A stretch of 47,497 nucleotides of DNA from an uncultured Bacteroidota bacterium (GCA_902778925.1 CACYZN010000028.1:1-47497); one strand, 5' to 3'. Shown: positions 27,137 through 35,777, numbered from the stretch's first letter. Numbers and translations: made by a program. Notes: a model not told the origin generated them from the letters alone.

Positions 27137-28332
27137 CTTCTGTTTCTGTTGCCGGTGCGGGCACCGGTGGTGGTTTGTCTGCTGTTATCGGTGGTGCCTG
27201 ATGTCTGTTCGCGGCTGCCGTTTCTGCTGCTGGTGGTGCCGGTGCGCGAACTGGTGCTGCTCTTTCTGCCGGTGGTGGTGGTGGTTGCCGACTCTTTGCT
27301 ATCGGTCCTGGTGGCCGTCTTGGTGCGGGCGCCGCCGGTGGGCTCGGTGGCCGACGTCTCGCGGGTGCCCGTGGAGGTGCCGGTGTTCACGCGGGTGGGC
27401 GTCGTCGAGGTGCTGCGGGTGGCGCTGGTGGCGCTGCCGCTGCGGGCTCCGGTGGAACCGCCCTGCTCCCTGCTGGACGTTGTGGTGCTGCTGCCGCTGC
27501 GGGCGCCGGTCGACGTGCTGTTGCCGCTGCGGGCTCCGTTCGACGTGCTGTTGCCGCTACGGGTGCCGGTGGTCGTGCTGCTGCCGCTGCGGGCGTCGGT
27601 GGTCGTGCTGCTGCCGCTGCGGCTGCCTGTGGTCGCTGCGCCGCTGTTGCGGCTGCTGTTGGTGGAGGGTACCGTGGTGGTGGTGCCCGTGCGGGGGCGG
27701 GCACCCGAGGTGCGGCCGGCGGCGTCGGTGGCAGCGGGTTGCGGACGGTCGACGCCCGGAGTCCAGACTCCGCTGTAGGTGGGCATGGGCGCGCTGGGCT
27801 GACGCATATAGTAGTTGTTGACAATCACGTTATTGCCACCGTATATTATCGTCGTCGTCGTGGGCGGCATCCAGCCGTAGGTGTGCACCTCGTAGTGGTA
27901 GGTGCGGCGGTAGCCCGGACGGTGCGAGATGCGGGTGTAGGGGTTGTAGCGCGGTATGCTCCAGCCGAACGAGGGCTTGTGCACCGAGGCGTGGAAGCGC
28001 AGGTACTGCGCGGCATTGTAGATATGGCCGGCGCTGTAGAGCCACACGCATTCCAGGTCGAGGGGCATGTAGACCTCCTCGCCGGTGTAGGCGTCGTAGC
28101 CGAAGACCCACAGCTCGTAGTAGGCGGAATTCACTCGCTCGGCCCAAACCTCGTTGACCAGCAGGTAGGTGGGTATCTCGTAGTCGTAGCCGCAGTAAAT
28201 CATCATCTCGGTCTGCGCATTGAGGTGGCCGACGGTGCGGTTGGCCTGACTGTGAGTGAAATAGCGGATGGAACCCGCCGATGCCGTGAGGCTCGCCAGA
28301 GCCATAATCATCAAGAATGCAATGCGTTTCAT
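27133..28332 (-). CDS. Secreted protein with Ser/Thr/Arg-rich repeat tail
   Basis: A 399-residue protein of unknown function. A signal peptide (MKRIAFLMIMALASLTASA) is followed by a Tyr/Trp-rich folded region of about 180 residues (YFTHSQANRTVGHLNAQTEM, YELWVFGYDAYTGEEVYMPL, NAAQYLRFHASVHKPSF). The C-terminal 200 residues are low complexity: basic, Ser/Thr/Gly-rich, with five 10-residue repeats of SGSSTTTxxR / SGNSTSxGAR type. The 30-bp DNA repeats behind them lie at about 27500-27650. The tail is a plausible cell-wall or polysaccharide-binding segment, or a target for glycosylation. I do not recognise the family. It is cotranscribed with the phosphorylase gene. Confidence 0.75.
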   Translation of the reverse strand: MKRIAFLMIMALASLTASAGSIRYFTHSQANRTVGHLNAQTEMMIYCGYDYEIPTYLLVNEVWAERVNSAYYELWVFGYDAYTGEEVYMPLDLECVWLYSAGHIYNAAQYLRFHASVHKPSFGWSIPRYNPYTRISHRPGYRRTYHYEVHTYGWMPPTTTTIIYGGNNVIVNNYYMRQPSAPMPTYSGVWTPGVDRPQPAATDAAGRTSGARPRTGTTTTVPSTNSSRNSGAATTGSRSGSSTTTDARSGSSTTTGTRSGNSTSNGARSGNSTSTGARSGSSTTTSSREQGGSTGARSGSATSATRSTSTTPTRVNTGTSTGTRETSATEPTGGARTKTATRTDSKESATTTTTGRKSSTSSRTGTTSSRNGSREQTSGTTDNSRQTTTGARTGNRNRR

Positions 28333-28370
28333 AAGGCGTATGCTTTATTGGTTTCACTAGATTAGTGCTG

Positions 28371-28378
28371 CAAAGATA
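28371..28378 (-). promoter_or_regulatory. -7 promoter element for the secreted repeat protein
   Basis: Minus strand TATCTTTG, matching TAnnTTTG, 39 nt upstream of the start codon. I see no convincing TTTG box at the expected distance. Confidence 0.4.
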
Positions 28379-28430
28379 CGAAAACTTTCCGTAGTGGCCA
28401 TATTTTTTTTCACCTCCTGTTCCGTCGGCC

Positions 28431-28580
28431 ACCCCATCCGCACCCCGTCCCCTAGCCTTCCCCTCCGGTATTTCTTATGTACTTCTTATGTATTTCTTAT
28501 GTATTTCTTATGTTTTAAACATAAATACAACATAAGAAATACATAAGAACGACATAAGGTGCGATGCGGGTGGCGGGATG
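28431..28580. repeat. Long inverted-repeat element with 11-bp tandem arms (copy 3)
   Basis: The left flank CCACCCCATCCGCACC is imperfectly complementary to GGTGCGATGCGGGTGG on the right (28558-28573). Inside are four 11-bp units of TTTCTTATGTA type (28470-28512), a turn TTTTAAACATAAATAC, and inverted units ending in ATAAGAACGA. The arms match copy 1 (1-96) nearly base for base. It lies between divergent genes, upstream of the tolC promoter, so it is unlikely to be a simple terminator. Confidence 0.88.
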
Positions 28581-28667
28581 GAGACGAAAAGGGGCGGAAG
28601 GAATGGCGGGATGAGGGGCACTGAGGGGCGAAGAGGCGCGGAGTGGTTGAAAATTTTTTGACGAGGC

Positions 28668-28698
28668 TTGCACAGTGTAAGTTTTTTGTGTATCTTTG
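28668..28698 (+). promoter_or_regulatory. Bacteroidota-type promoter for the efflux operon
   Basis: TTG at 28668-28670, 20-nt spacer, TATCTTTG at 28691-28698, 31 nt before the tolC-like ATG. The -7 box is a full match to TAnnTTTG. Confidence 0.65.
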
Positions 28699-28729
28699 CA
28701 GGCCGAAATTTGTTAAATAAGATACAACA

Positions 28730-30208
28730 ATGAGCAGAATGTCAAGCAACTATAGGTTTACGGTTTTTGTATTGTCGCTGATGTTCGGCGGTTGGGTCGC
28801 TGCGCAGGAGACGCTTACGCTGGACGAATGCCGTCAGCGGGCTTTGGCGGCCAACCGCGGTTTGAAACGCGCGGAGGCGAAGCGAGAGCAGACGGCGGCG
28901 TTGGAGAAGGTGGCGTTGTGGCAGATGTTGCCGAAGGTGAGCGCCAACGGCGGTTACACGTGGATGGAGAAGAGCGTCAACCTCCTCAGCGACGAGCAGA
29001 AGGAACGCATCAACCACATGGGCGACAAGGTGCAGAGCGACATCAGCGCCTCACTGCACGAGCAGCTGGGTACCCTGCCCATCGGCGGCGACCTGCTGGC
29101 CAACCGCCTCGACGGTGTGCTGGCAAACAGCAGTCTCTCCACCAACCTCAACAACGTGGGCAGCGAGATTGTGCAGGGCCTCGAGACCGACACTCGCAAC
29201 GCTGGCTTCGGCGTGGTCACCCTCACACAACCTATTTATATGGGCGGCAAGCTTCTCGCTGCCTACCGCACTGCCCGCCTCCTCGACGAGCTCAGCGGCA
29301 TAGAGTACGACAAGAAACGCGAGGAGACGCTAGTGGCCGTCGACGAGGCCTACTGGCAGGTGGTGAGCGTGCAGCACAAGCAGCAGCTGGCCACCCAGTA
29401 TGCAGCCCTGCTCGACACCCTCGAGCACAACGTGCAGATGGCCGTCGATGCCGAGGTGGCCACAAACGGCGACCTGGCGAAGGTGCGTGTGAAGCGTAAC
29501 GAGGCCCAGATGTTGCTGACGAAGGCCAACAACGGCCTGCGCCTCTCGAAGATGCTCCTGGCACAGCGCTGCGGAATGCCGCTGGACACTGTGTTCGATG
29601 TGGCAGAGTCGCAAAACGGGAACCTCGGCGAGTATTCCAAGGTGGAGTACAACATGGATGAGGTCTACGCCCACCGTAGTGAGATGCGGATGCTGCGCAT
29701 AGCCGACAGCATCGCCGGTGAGGGTGTGCGTATGGCAGCAAGCACGCTGAAACCCAATATCGTGGTTACTGGCGGCTACCTGTTCAGCAACCCCAATGTT
29801 TTCGACGGCTTCAGCAACACGTGGGGCGGCACCTGGATGGCAGGTGTGGCGGTCAACGTGCCGCTGGTACATCCGGGCGGCATCTTCGCCGTGAAGGCGG
29901 CAAAGGCCAAACGCCGCGAGGCCGAGTACAAGCGCCAGGAGGCCGAAGAGCTGATAGAGCTGCAGGTGAACAAGCTGAGCTGTGAGCTCGAGTTGGCCTA
30001 CAAGCATCTTGCCGAAGCGGAGAGCAACATCGATATGGCCAACAGAAACCTCGAGCTCGCCGACGAGAGCTTCAAGGCCGGCCTCTGCAGCAGCAGCGAC
30101 GTGATGGCGGCTCAGACGGCATGGATGAAGGCTCAGAGTGAAGTGATCGACGCCAAAATAGAGATTGAGATGAGCAAGGTGTACCTCAATCAGGCGCTGG
30201 GAAAGTAA
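28730..30208 (+). CDS. TolC-family outer membrane efflux protein
   Basis: Outer membrane channel of a tripartite export system. The 492-residue protein has a signal peptide, then the usual LTLDECRQRALAANRGLKRAEAK opening and two long coiled-coil halves. These include TLTQPIYMGGKLLAAYRTAR in the first, and NVPLVHPGGIFAVKAAKAK and ADESFKAGLCSSSDVMAAQ in the second. It is the first gene of an operon with an HlyD-type adaptor and a fused ABC-2 permease. The two ATGs 9 nt apart make the exact start uncertain. Confidence 0.93.
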   Translation: MSRMSSNYRFTVFVLSLMFGGWVAAQETLTLDECRQRALAANRGLKRAEAKREQTAALEKVALWQMLPKVSANGGYTWMEKSVNLLSDEQKERINHMGDKVQSDISASLHEQLGTLPIGGDLLANRLDGVLANSSLSTNLNNVGSEIVQGLETDTRNAGFGVVTLTQPIYMGGKLLAAYRTARLLDELSGIEYDKKREETLVAVDEAYWQVVSVQHKQQLATQYAALLDTLEHNVQMAVDAEVATNGDLAKVRVKRNEAQMLLTKANNGLRLSKMLLAQRCGMPLDTVFDVAESQNGNLGEYSKVEYNMDEVYAHRSEMRMLRIADSIAGEGVRMAASTLKPNIVVTGGYLFSNPNVFDGFSNTWGGTWMAGVAVNVPLVHPGGIFAVKAAKAKRREAEYKRQEAEELIELQVNKLSCELELAYKHLAEAESNIDMANRNLELADESFKAGLCSSSDVMAAQTAWMKAQSEVIDAKIEIEMSKVYLNQALGK

Positions 30209-30236
30209 AGTTTAAAGTTTAAGGTTTAAAGATTAT
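30209..30236. repeat. TTTAAAG-type repeat in the tolC-hlyD spacer
   Basis: AGTTTAA, AGTTTAA, GGTTTAA and AG follow one another directly after the tolC stop codon and fill most of the 38-bp spacer before hlyD. The unit is 7 bp and A/T-rich. Confidence 0.6.
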
Positions 30237-30246
30237 AGAAAAGAAG

Positions 30247-31236
30247 ATGAAAGAGACGAACAAATCGCTTTTGGCAGGATTGGCAGTTCTGATAGCCACA
30301 GTGGCTATTGTGGCCATTGTGGGCCTCTTGGCCATCAAGCCGCAGAAGGAGATGATTACCGGCGAAGCCGACGCTTCGGAGTACAGGGTGAGCAATATGG
30401 TTCCCGGCCATATCGACAGCATCTATGTGAAAGAGGGCGACCGCGTGCGTCGCGGAGACACCTTGGCGCATATCGGCAGCAAGCAGGTGAATGCCAAGAT
30501 GATGCAGGCCACTGCCGCCCACGATGCCGCCAGTGCACAGAACCGCAAAGCCATTCACGGCGCCCGCTCGCAGCAGGTGCAGATGGCTTATCAGGTGTGG
30601 CAGAAGGCTCAGGCTGCCGAAGAGGTGTACCGCAAGAGCTACGAGCGTGTGAAAGGCCTGAAGGAGAAAGGTGTGGTGAGCGCACAGCAGTACGACGAGG
30701 TGGAGGCCAAATACAAGGTGGCACAGGCCGACTGTGCCGCTGCCGAGCAGCAGTACCTGATGGCCAAAGAGGGCGCACAGGTAGAGGACAAGGACGCTGC
30801 CGCCGCCCTCGTGGGCAGAGCCACAGGTGCTGTGGCCGAGGTGCAGAGCTATCTCGACGACAGCTACCTCATTGCCCCGTGCGACGGTGAGGTGGTGGAG
30901 ATTTTCGCCAAACTGGGCGACCTGATTGGTACCGGAAGCCCCGTGCTCTCCATTCTCGACATGAGCGACTGCTGGTTCTTCTTCGCAGTGCGCGAGGATA
31001 TGCTGGGCGACATCAAGACAGGCCAGACGGTGATGGTGCGCATTCCGGCTCTCGGTGAGCAGACCTACCCCTGTGCCGTCAGCCGCGTGCAGGCTATGGC
31101 CAGCTACGCCACTTGGCGCGCCACCAAGACAAACGGACAATACGACGTGAAGAGCTTCGACGTGAAGGTGGTGCCGCTGCTGAACATCGAAGGGCTGCGT
31201 CCCGGAATGACAGCAATAATTGTTGACAACGAATGA
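30247..31236 (+). CDS. HlyD-family periplasmic adaptor
   Basis: Membrane fusion protein linking an inner-membrane exporter to TolC. The 329 residues comprise one N-terminal membrane helix (VLIATVAIVAIVGLLAI) and a split biotinyl-lipoyl domain (VPGHIDSIYVKEGDRVRRGD and YLIAPCDGEVVEIFAKLGD). Between its halves runs a long alpha-helical hairpin, and a beta-barrel follows. The best fit is the adaptor type that works with ABC-2 permeases (YhiI/YbhG-like). Its stop overlaps the permease start by ATGA. Confidence 0.92.
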   Translation: MKETNKSLLAGLAVLIATVAIVAIVGLLAIKPQKEMITGEADASEYRVSNMVPGHIDSIYVKEGDRVRRGDTLAHIGSKQVNAKMMQATAAHDAASAQNRKAIHGARSQQVQMAYQVWQKAQAAEEVYRKSYERVKGLKEKGVVSAQQYDEVEAKYKVAQADCAAAEQQYLMAKEGAQVEDKDAAAALVGRATGAVAEVQSYLDDSYLIAPCDGEVVEIFAKLGDLIGTGSPVLSILDMSDCWFFFAVREDMLGDIKTGQTVMVRIPALGEQTYPCAVSRVQAMASYATWRATKTNGQYDVKSFDVKVVPLLNIEGLRPGMTAIIVDNE

Positions 31237-33596
31237 TTCGTGTATTCAAACGTGAACTGAGCCTCATCTGGCACAATCCCCGCTATGTGATACTGCTCAC
31301 ATTGGGGGTGGTGCTGGCGTTCACTTTCTTTGCCACATTGACGCGAGAAGGGATGCCGGAGAAGCTGCCGGTGGCTGTGGTGGATATGGACCACACCTAC
31401 CTTTCGCGCCGCTTGTGCCACGAGCTAGAGGCCACACAGGGAGTCTCTGTGGTCGCCGTCTACGACAACCACACGCAGGCCCGCCAGGCGATACAACGGG
31501 GCGAGATTTTCGCCTTCTACGAAATACCGAAAGGCACGTACAACGAGCTGCTGCAATTCCACGCCCCGCATTTCGGCCTCTACACCAACACCTCGTACCT
31601 GCTGGCCGGAATGCTGAGCTACAAGCAGTTGGCCACCATGGGCATGCTGGCTGCCGGCGCCGTACAGCGCGAGGTGTTCCGCAAGAAGGGCTACGACGAG
31701 GAGAAGGTCATGGGTCTGATAATGCCGGTGGAATTCGACACCCACCTCGTGGGCAACCCACTCTCAAGCTACAAGATATACTTGATGACGACCCTCATAC
31801 CGGCCCTCATCTCGTTTATTGCTTTGCAGCACTCTATATATGTACTTGTGCGCGAACGCGAGAAACGCACAGTACGCAACCTGATGCGGAAAGCCAAAGG
31901 TAACCGCCTGCACGCATTCATGGGGAAACTGCTGCCCTACACGATACTCTATAGCCTGCTGCTACTGATTGCCAACCTGCTGATGTTCGGCCCGATGCAC
32001 TTCCCATTCGAGGGCAGCTGGCTGATGATGATGGCCAACTCGGTGATGCTTATCGCCGCCGTACAGTGTGCAGCGGTGCTCATCGTGAGTCTCGTACCGG
32101 AGATAGCCCTAGGTATCGGCGCCGTCTATGGAGCTCTGTGCTTCTCGCTGAGCGGCTTCTCGTTCCCCATAGAGGCGATGCCGCGAGTCTTTACGGGTAT
32201 CAGCTGGCTCTACCCTATCCGCCACTACTACCTGAACTATTGCGACATAGCCATCTTCGGCAACGGACTCGAGCACACGTGGCCGCACTTTGTGGCGCTG
32301 CTCGCCTTTGGGCTTGCCGGGCTTGCGGGAGTATGGGCCGGCAGGCATTACACGGAGGATCCCGTGGAGGATGAAGGTTTTAAGAGTATGCAACCTCCGA
32401 CCGGAAGTATCAAATCGAGACTGTCGATACTGGTGGACATCTGGGATGTCTTCACGGTCGAGATACGGCGTGTCTTCAGCAACAAGATGGTGATGCTGGC
32501 CTTCTTTGTGGCCACGGTGCTCTACCCTGTAGTCTTCTGCCTGATATACAGTACCGAATACATGCACAACATGCCGGTTGCGGTGGTCGACGAGAGTCAT
32601 TGTGAAGCGAGCAAGCGCTTCGCCCACAAGATAGACGCCACGCCGGAAGTCGACGTGCACTACCGCTGCAATACGCTGGCGGAGGCTCAACAGCTGATGC
32701 GCGACCACAAGATACACGCCATCTACTATATACCGGCCGACTTCAGCGAGAAGATTGCAGAGATGCGTACCGCCCGTATAGGAGTGTTCTGCGACATGAG
32801 CTCGTTCTACTATTACAAGAGTGCGGCCACTGGCGGCAGCTTTGTGCTAATAGACGAGATGCACACCATAGAGCTGGAACGCATGGGGATGGCCGGCACC
32901 ACTGGGCAGCAGGCTGTCGACATGATGCAGCCGGCCGTCTATGACGACATCAGGATGTACAACCCCAGCGGCGGCTTTGCGTCGTTCTTTGTGCCGGCGC
33001 TACTGATACTGGTGATACACCAGTCACTCTTCTTCGGTATCACCATCCTGTGTGGCGAGTCGAACGAAAACAAGAAGGCGCTGAGGCTGATACCGGCGCG
33101 CCTGCGGTCGCGCAGTATCCACCGCGTCACCGTAGGGCGCACGCTCTGCTTCCTGATGCTGTATGTGCCGATAACACTGATGGACCTGTGGATAATACCG
33201 CGCCTCTTCGGGCTGCCGCAGTTGAGCAACCTGCACGACATACTGCTGTTCATCCTGCCGCTGCTCATCGCTGTGGTGAGCATGGGGCTGACGATAGGCA
33301 ACTTCTTCGTCCGCGAGCAGCTCTCCGGACTGTTGGGACTACTGTGGTTCAGTGTGTTGCTATTCTTCATGAGTGGCATCGTGTGGCCACACAGCAACAT
33401 GCCTACCTTCTGGAACGCCCTCTCCTATCTCTTCCCGTCGACGCCAGGAATACAGGGATTTGTAGGGATAACCTCTATGGGAGCCACTTTAGCCGAAGTG
33501 CGCCAGCACTACCTCACCCTGTGGATACAGGCTGGAGCATGGTTCACAGCAGCGTGCCTGTCGTTGAGATTCATCAAGAAGTTCCGCAAACCCTGA
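31233..33596 (+). CDS. Two ABC-2 type permeases fused in one chain
   Basis: A 787-residue membrane protein made of two homologous halves (about 1-370 and 400-787). Each has an N-terminal helix, an extracytoplasmic domain and a C-terminal set of about five helices, as in YhhJ/YbhR/YbhS. The halves can be aligned by eye: KLPVAVVDMDHTYLSRRLCH and NMPVAVVDESHCEASKRFAH open each external domain, and YEIPKGTYNELL matches YYIPADFSEKI. Similar Bacteroidota operons usually carry the two permeases as separate genes. No ABC ATPase gene lies in or next to the operon, so the energy source must be encoded elsewhere. It likely exports a drug, lipid or other hydrophobic compound. Confidence 0.9.
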   Translation: MIRVFKRELSLIWHNPRYVILLTLGVVLAFTFFATLTREGMPEKLPVAVVDMDHTYLSRRLCHELEATQGVSVVAVYDNHTQARQAIQRGEIFAFYEIPKGTYNELLQFHAPHFGLYTNTSYLLAGMLSYKQLATMGMLAAGAVQREVFRKKGYDEEKVMGLIMPVEFDTHLVGNPLSSYKIYLMTTLIPALISFIALQHSIYVLVREREKRTVRNLMRKAKGNRLHAFMGKLLPYTILYSLLLLIANLLMFGPMHFPFEGSWLMMMANSVMLIAAVQCAAVLIVSLVPEIALGIGAVYGALCFSLSGFSFPIEAMPRVFTGISWLYPIRHYYLNYCDIAIFGNGLEHTWPHFVALLAFGLAGLAGVWAGRHYTEDPVEDEGFKSMQPPTGSIKSRLSILVDIWDVFTVEIRRVFSNKMVMLAFFVATVLYPVVFCLIYSTEYMHNMPVAVVDESHCEASKRFAHKIDATPEVDVHYRCNTLAEAQQLMRDHKIHAIYYIPADFSEKIAEMRTARIGVFCDMSSFYYYKSAATGGSFVLIDEMHTIELERMGMAGTTGQQAVDMMQPAVYDDIRMYNPSGGFASFFVPALLILVIHQSLFFGITILCGESNENKKALRLIPARLRSRSIHRVTVGRTLCFLMLYVPITLMDLWIIPRLFGLPQLSNLHDILLFILPLLIAVVSMGLTIGNFFVREQLSGLLGLLWFSVLLFFMSGIVWPHSNMPTFWNALSYLFPSTPGIQGFVGITSMGATLAEVRQHYLTLWIQAGAWFTAACLSLRFIKKFRKP

Positions 33597-34172
33597 TTAT
33601 ATCGAATAGACTATCAATCCCACAAGGCCCGATGCCACAATCAGTAGTATCGGGCTTTTCTTATAGCGCCAACTGAATATGAAGACCGCTGCAAAGATGG
33701 CGACGGAGACGACGAAGCGGCGGTTGAGGCCCGGCAGTCCGAAGGTGTCGACATTGGCGAGCCGGAGTGCGGCGGCAGCGATGAGACCGATGACGGCGAG
33801 TTTGACTACGATGAGTATGCGCTGGAAGGTCGGGTTATTGCGATGAACCTGAAGCAAACGGCAGAGGGTGAGAATGAGTGCCACGGGGATGGCTATGACG
33901 GCGAGGGATGCCAGGAGCGAGCCGAGGACGGCGGCCCACTGGGGATAGCCGGCGCCGGCGACTGCGAGGTAGCCGGTGTAGGTGGCGGTATTGATGCCGA
34001 TGGGTCCGGGGGTGGACTGGCTTACGGCCAGGAGGTCGGCGAACTGGGCGTCGGTGAGCCAGTGGTGGTTGCGGACCACCTCGTCCTGAATGAGTGCCAC
34101 CATGGAGTAGCCGCCGCCGAAAGTGAAGGCTCCGATGTAGAGGAAGGTGTAGAAGAGCTGGAGGAAAATCAT
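33597..34172 (-). CDS. Chromate transporter family protein, half 2
   Basis: A 191-residue ChrA-type half transporter. The family signature FTFGGGYSMVALIQDEVV is near the N-terminus, with SQSTPGPIGINTATYTGY after it, and five to six hydrophobic segments in all. I start at ATG 34172, which overlaps the stop of the partner gene by 4 nt. ChrA halves are thought to act in pairs in opposite membrane orientation; chromate efflux is the named activity but the natural substrate is uncertain. Its stop codon directly abuts the stop of the convergent permease. Confidence 0.9.
   Translation of the reverse strand: MIFLQLFYTFLYIGAFTFGGGYSMVALIQDEVVRNHHWLTDAQFADLLAVSQSTPGPIGINTATYTGYLAVAGAGYPQWAAVLGSLLASLAVIAIPVALILTLCRLLQVHRNNPTFQRILIVVKLAVIGLIAAAALRLANVDTFGLPGLNRRFVVSVAIFAAVFIFSWRYKKSPILLIVASGLVGLIVYSI
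33627..33659 (+). terminator. Terminator-like hairpin after the efflux operon
   Basis: GCCCGAT (33627-33633) and ATCGGGC (33649-33655) pair around a 15-nt loop and are followed by TTTTCTT. It is correctly oriented to end the rightward efflux operon, and lies within the antisense strand of the chromate transporter gene. Confidence 0.5.
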
Positions 34173-34723
34173 GGTTTGGTGGTTTTGTTGTGTTTGGAGA
34201 GGACTCCGTGGAGCCAGCCGAGGGTGGCGGCGGCGAGAACGACCCAGAGGGGGCTGACGCCGAGGAGCCAGACGAGGAGTGCGGCGAGCAGTGGTATCCA
34301 GGCGTTGCTCCAACGCACATGGGCGGTGCGGGCCATGTTGAAGACCGGGACGGCGATGAGAGCGACCACAGCGGGGCGGAGGCCGAGGAAGATGCGCTCG
34401 ACATAGGTGTTGCCCTGCATAGTGCGGAAGAGGATGGCGAGCGCGAGGATGAAGACGATGGGCATGAGTATGTTGCCGACGATGGCGGCTGCGGCGCCGC
34501 GGATGCCGCGAAGGTGGTAGCCGACCATGGTCGCCATGTTGACGGCGAGGACGCCGGGCATGGCCTGCGAGAGCGCGACGCAGTCGGCGAAGTATTCCGG
34601 GGAGAGCCAGCGACGGCGGTCGACGAGTTCGCGTTGCATGAGTGGGAGCATGGCGTAGCCGCCGCCGACGGTGAAGGTGCCTATCTTGAAAAAAGACCAG
34701 AATATGTCACAATATCTTGCCAT
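34169..34723 (-). CDS. Chromate transporter family protein, half 1
   Basis: A 184-residue ChrA-type half transporter with FFKIGTFTVGGGYAMLPLMQ near the N-terminus and SQAMPGVLAVNMATMVGY after it. It shares the same layout as the downstream gene, with which it overlaps by ATGA. Together they form the bipartite transporter. It is divergent from terC with 63 bp between the start codons, where a 15-bp palindrome is found. Confidence 0.9.
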   Translation of the reverse strand: MARYCDIFWSFFKIGTFTVGGGYAMLPLMQRELVDRRRWLSPEYFADCVALSQAMPGVLAVNMATMVGYHLRGIRGAAAAIVGNILMPIVFILALAILFRTMQGNTYVERIFLGLRPAVVALIAVPVFNMARTAHVRWSNAWIPLLAALLVWLLGVSPLWVVLAAATLGWLHGVLSKHNKTTKP

Positions 34724-34728
34724 GGTAC

Positions 34729-34743
34729 TGCGTTATTAACGCA
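34729..34743. promoter_or_regulatory. 15-bp palindrome between divergent chrA and terC
   Basis: TGCGTTATTAACGCA, two perfect 7-bp arms around one central base, 5 nt upstream of the chromate transporter start codon. Position and symmetry suit a repressor operator; no regulator gene is adjacent. Confidence 0.4.
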
Positions 34744-34786
34744 AAACGGACTATAATATTACTTTAGAAATAAGGAATAAACGATT

Positions 34787-35770
34787 ATGAACAACCTTTT
34801 TTTTCTGGTATTTCTGGTTTTTGTAGTGGTCATGCTGACGCTGGACCTCTTTGTGTTTCACAAGAAAGACCACATTGTGGGCGTGAAGGAGGCTGCGCTG
34901 CAGACGGCTATGTGGATAGGGCTGGCTATGGCGTTTGCGGCGTTGCTGTATTTCCATGCCGAGTGGGTGCATGGGCGGCAGGTTGAGGATTTTGCGACGC
35001 TGGCGGAACTGAACGCCTACCGACACGAGACGGCGGAGCAGTTCCTAGCGGGCTATTTCCTGGAGGAGAGTCTTTCGATAGACAACATCTTCGTGATGAT
35101 CATGATTTTTGTCTCGTTCGGCATTAAGAAGGAGTATTACCACCGAGTGCTATTCTGGGGCATTTTCGGTGCCATCGTGCTGCGTTTTATCTTTATCTTC
35201 ACACTGGGGGCGCTGGTGGCAAAGTTTGCGTGGCTGCTTGCGATTTTCGGCGTGATACTGCTATACAGCGGAGTGAAGATGTTCCGTCCACAAAGCGACG
35301 AGGCGATAGACACGGCGAAGCATCCTGTGGTGCGCTTTGCATCGAAGCATTTTCCTGTGACGAAGGAGTCGTTCGGGCACGACTTTTTCCACCGTGTGGA
35401 CGGCAAGATGATGATTACACCGTTGTTCCTGGTTTTGCTGGTGATTGAGTTTTCGGACATCATCTTTGCGGTGGATTCCATACCTGCGGTGTTCTCGGTG
35501 ACGACAGACCCGGTGATAGTGTACACGTCGAACATCTTCGCCATCATGGGTCTGCGCAGTCTTTTCTTCCTGCTTTCGGATGTGGCCGACCGGTTCTGGC
35601 TGCTGCACTACGGGCTGGGTGCGCTGCTGTGCTTCATAGGTTTGAAGATGATAGGCGGCGAGCTGCTGGGCTGGCATTTTTCGACGACGGCGTCGCTGGC
35701 GGTGATTTTGGGCATACTGGTGGTGAGCATCGTGCTGTCGATGCTGATACGCAAGCCAGCCAAGGATTGA
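34787..35770 (+). CDS. TerC/Alx-family membrane protein
   Basis: A 327-residue integral membrane protein of the TerC family, linked in other bacteria to tellurite resistance and to manganese export (Alx, MeeF/MeeY). Conserved acidic membrane motifs are visible: EESLSIDNIFVMI and VIEFSDIIFAVDSIPAVF, and also SNIFAIMGLRSLFFLL. About eight to nine membrane segments. Function here is probably metal-ion export. I searched the leader for a yybP-ykoY manganese riboswitch and did not see one; the leader is only about 60 nt. Confidence 0.92.
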   Translation: MNNLFFLVFLVFVVVMLTLDLFVFHKKDHIVGVKEAALQTAMWIGLAMAFAALLYFHAEWVHGRQVEDFATLAELNAYRHETAEQFLAGYFLEESLSIDNIFVMIMIFVSFGIKKEYYHRVLFWGIFGAIVLRFIFIFTLGALVAKFAWLLAIFGVILLYSGVKMFRPQSDEAIDTAKHPVVRFASKHFPVTKESFGHDFFHRVDGKMMITPLFLVLLVIEFSDIIFAVDSIPAVFSVTTDPVIVYTSNIFAIMGLRSLFFLLSDVADRFWLLHYGLGALLCFIGLKMIGGELLGWHFSTTASLAVILGILVVSIVLSMLIRKPAKD

Positions 35771-35777
35771 AGCCCCC

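Noticed and set aside
26510-27778. Open frame on the plus strand opposite the phosphorylase and the repeat tail
   Set aside because: It crosses two well-supported minus-strand genes and consists of Leu/Val/Pro repeats that are the complement of the Ser/Thr tail.
28486-28749. Small minus-strand frame between the secreted repeat protein and tolC
   Set aside because: It crosses the hairpin element and the tolC promoter, and its sequence shows no coding character.
34724-34786. Manganese (yybP-ykoY) riboswitch before terC
   Set aside because: The leader is too short and the conserved riboswitch core is not visible.
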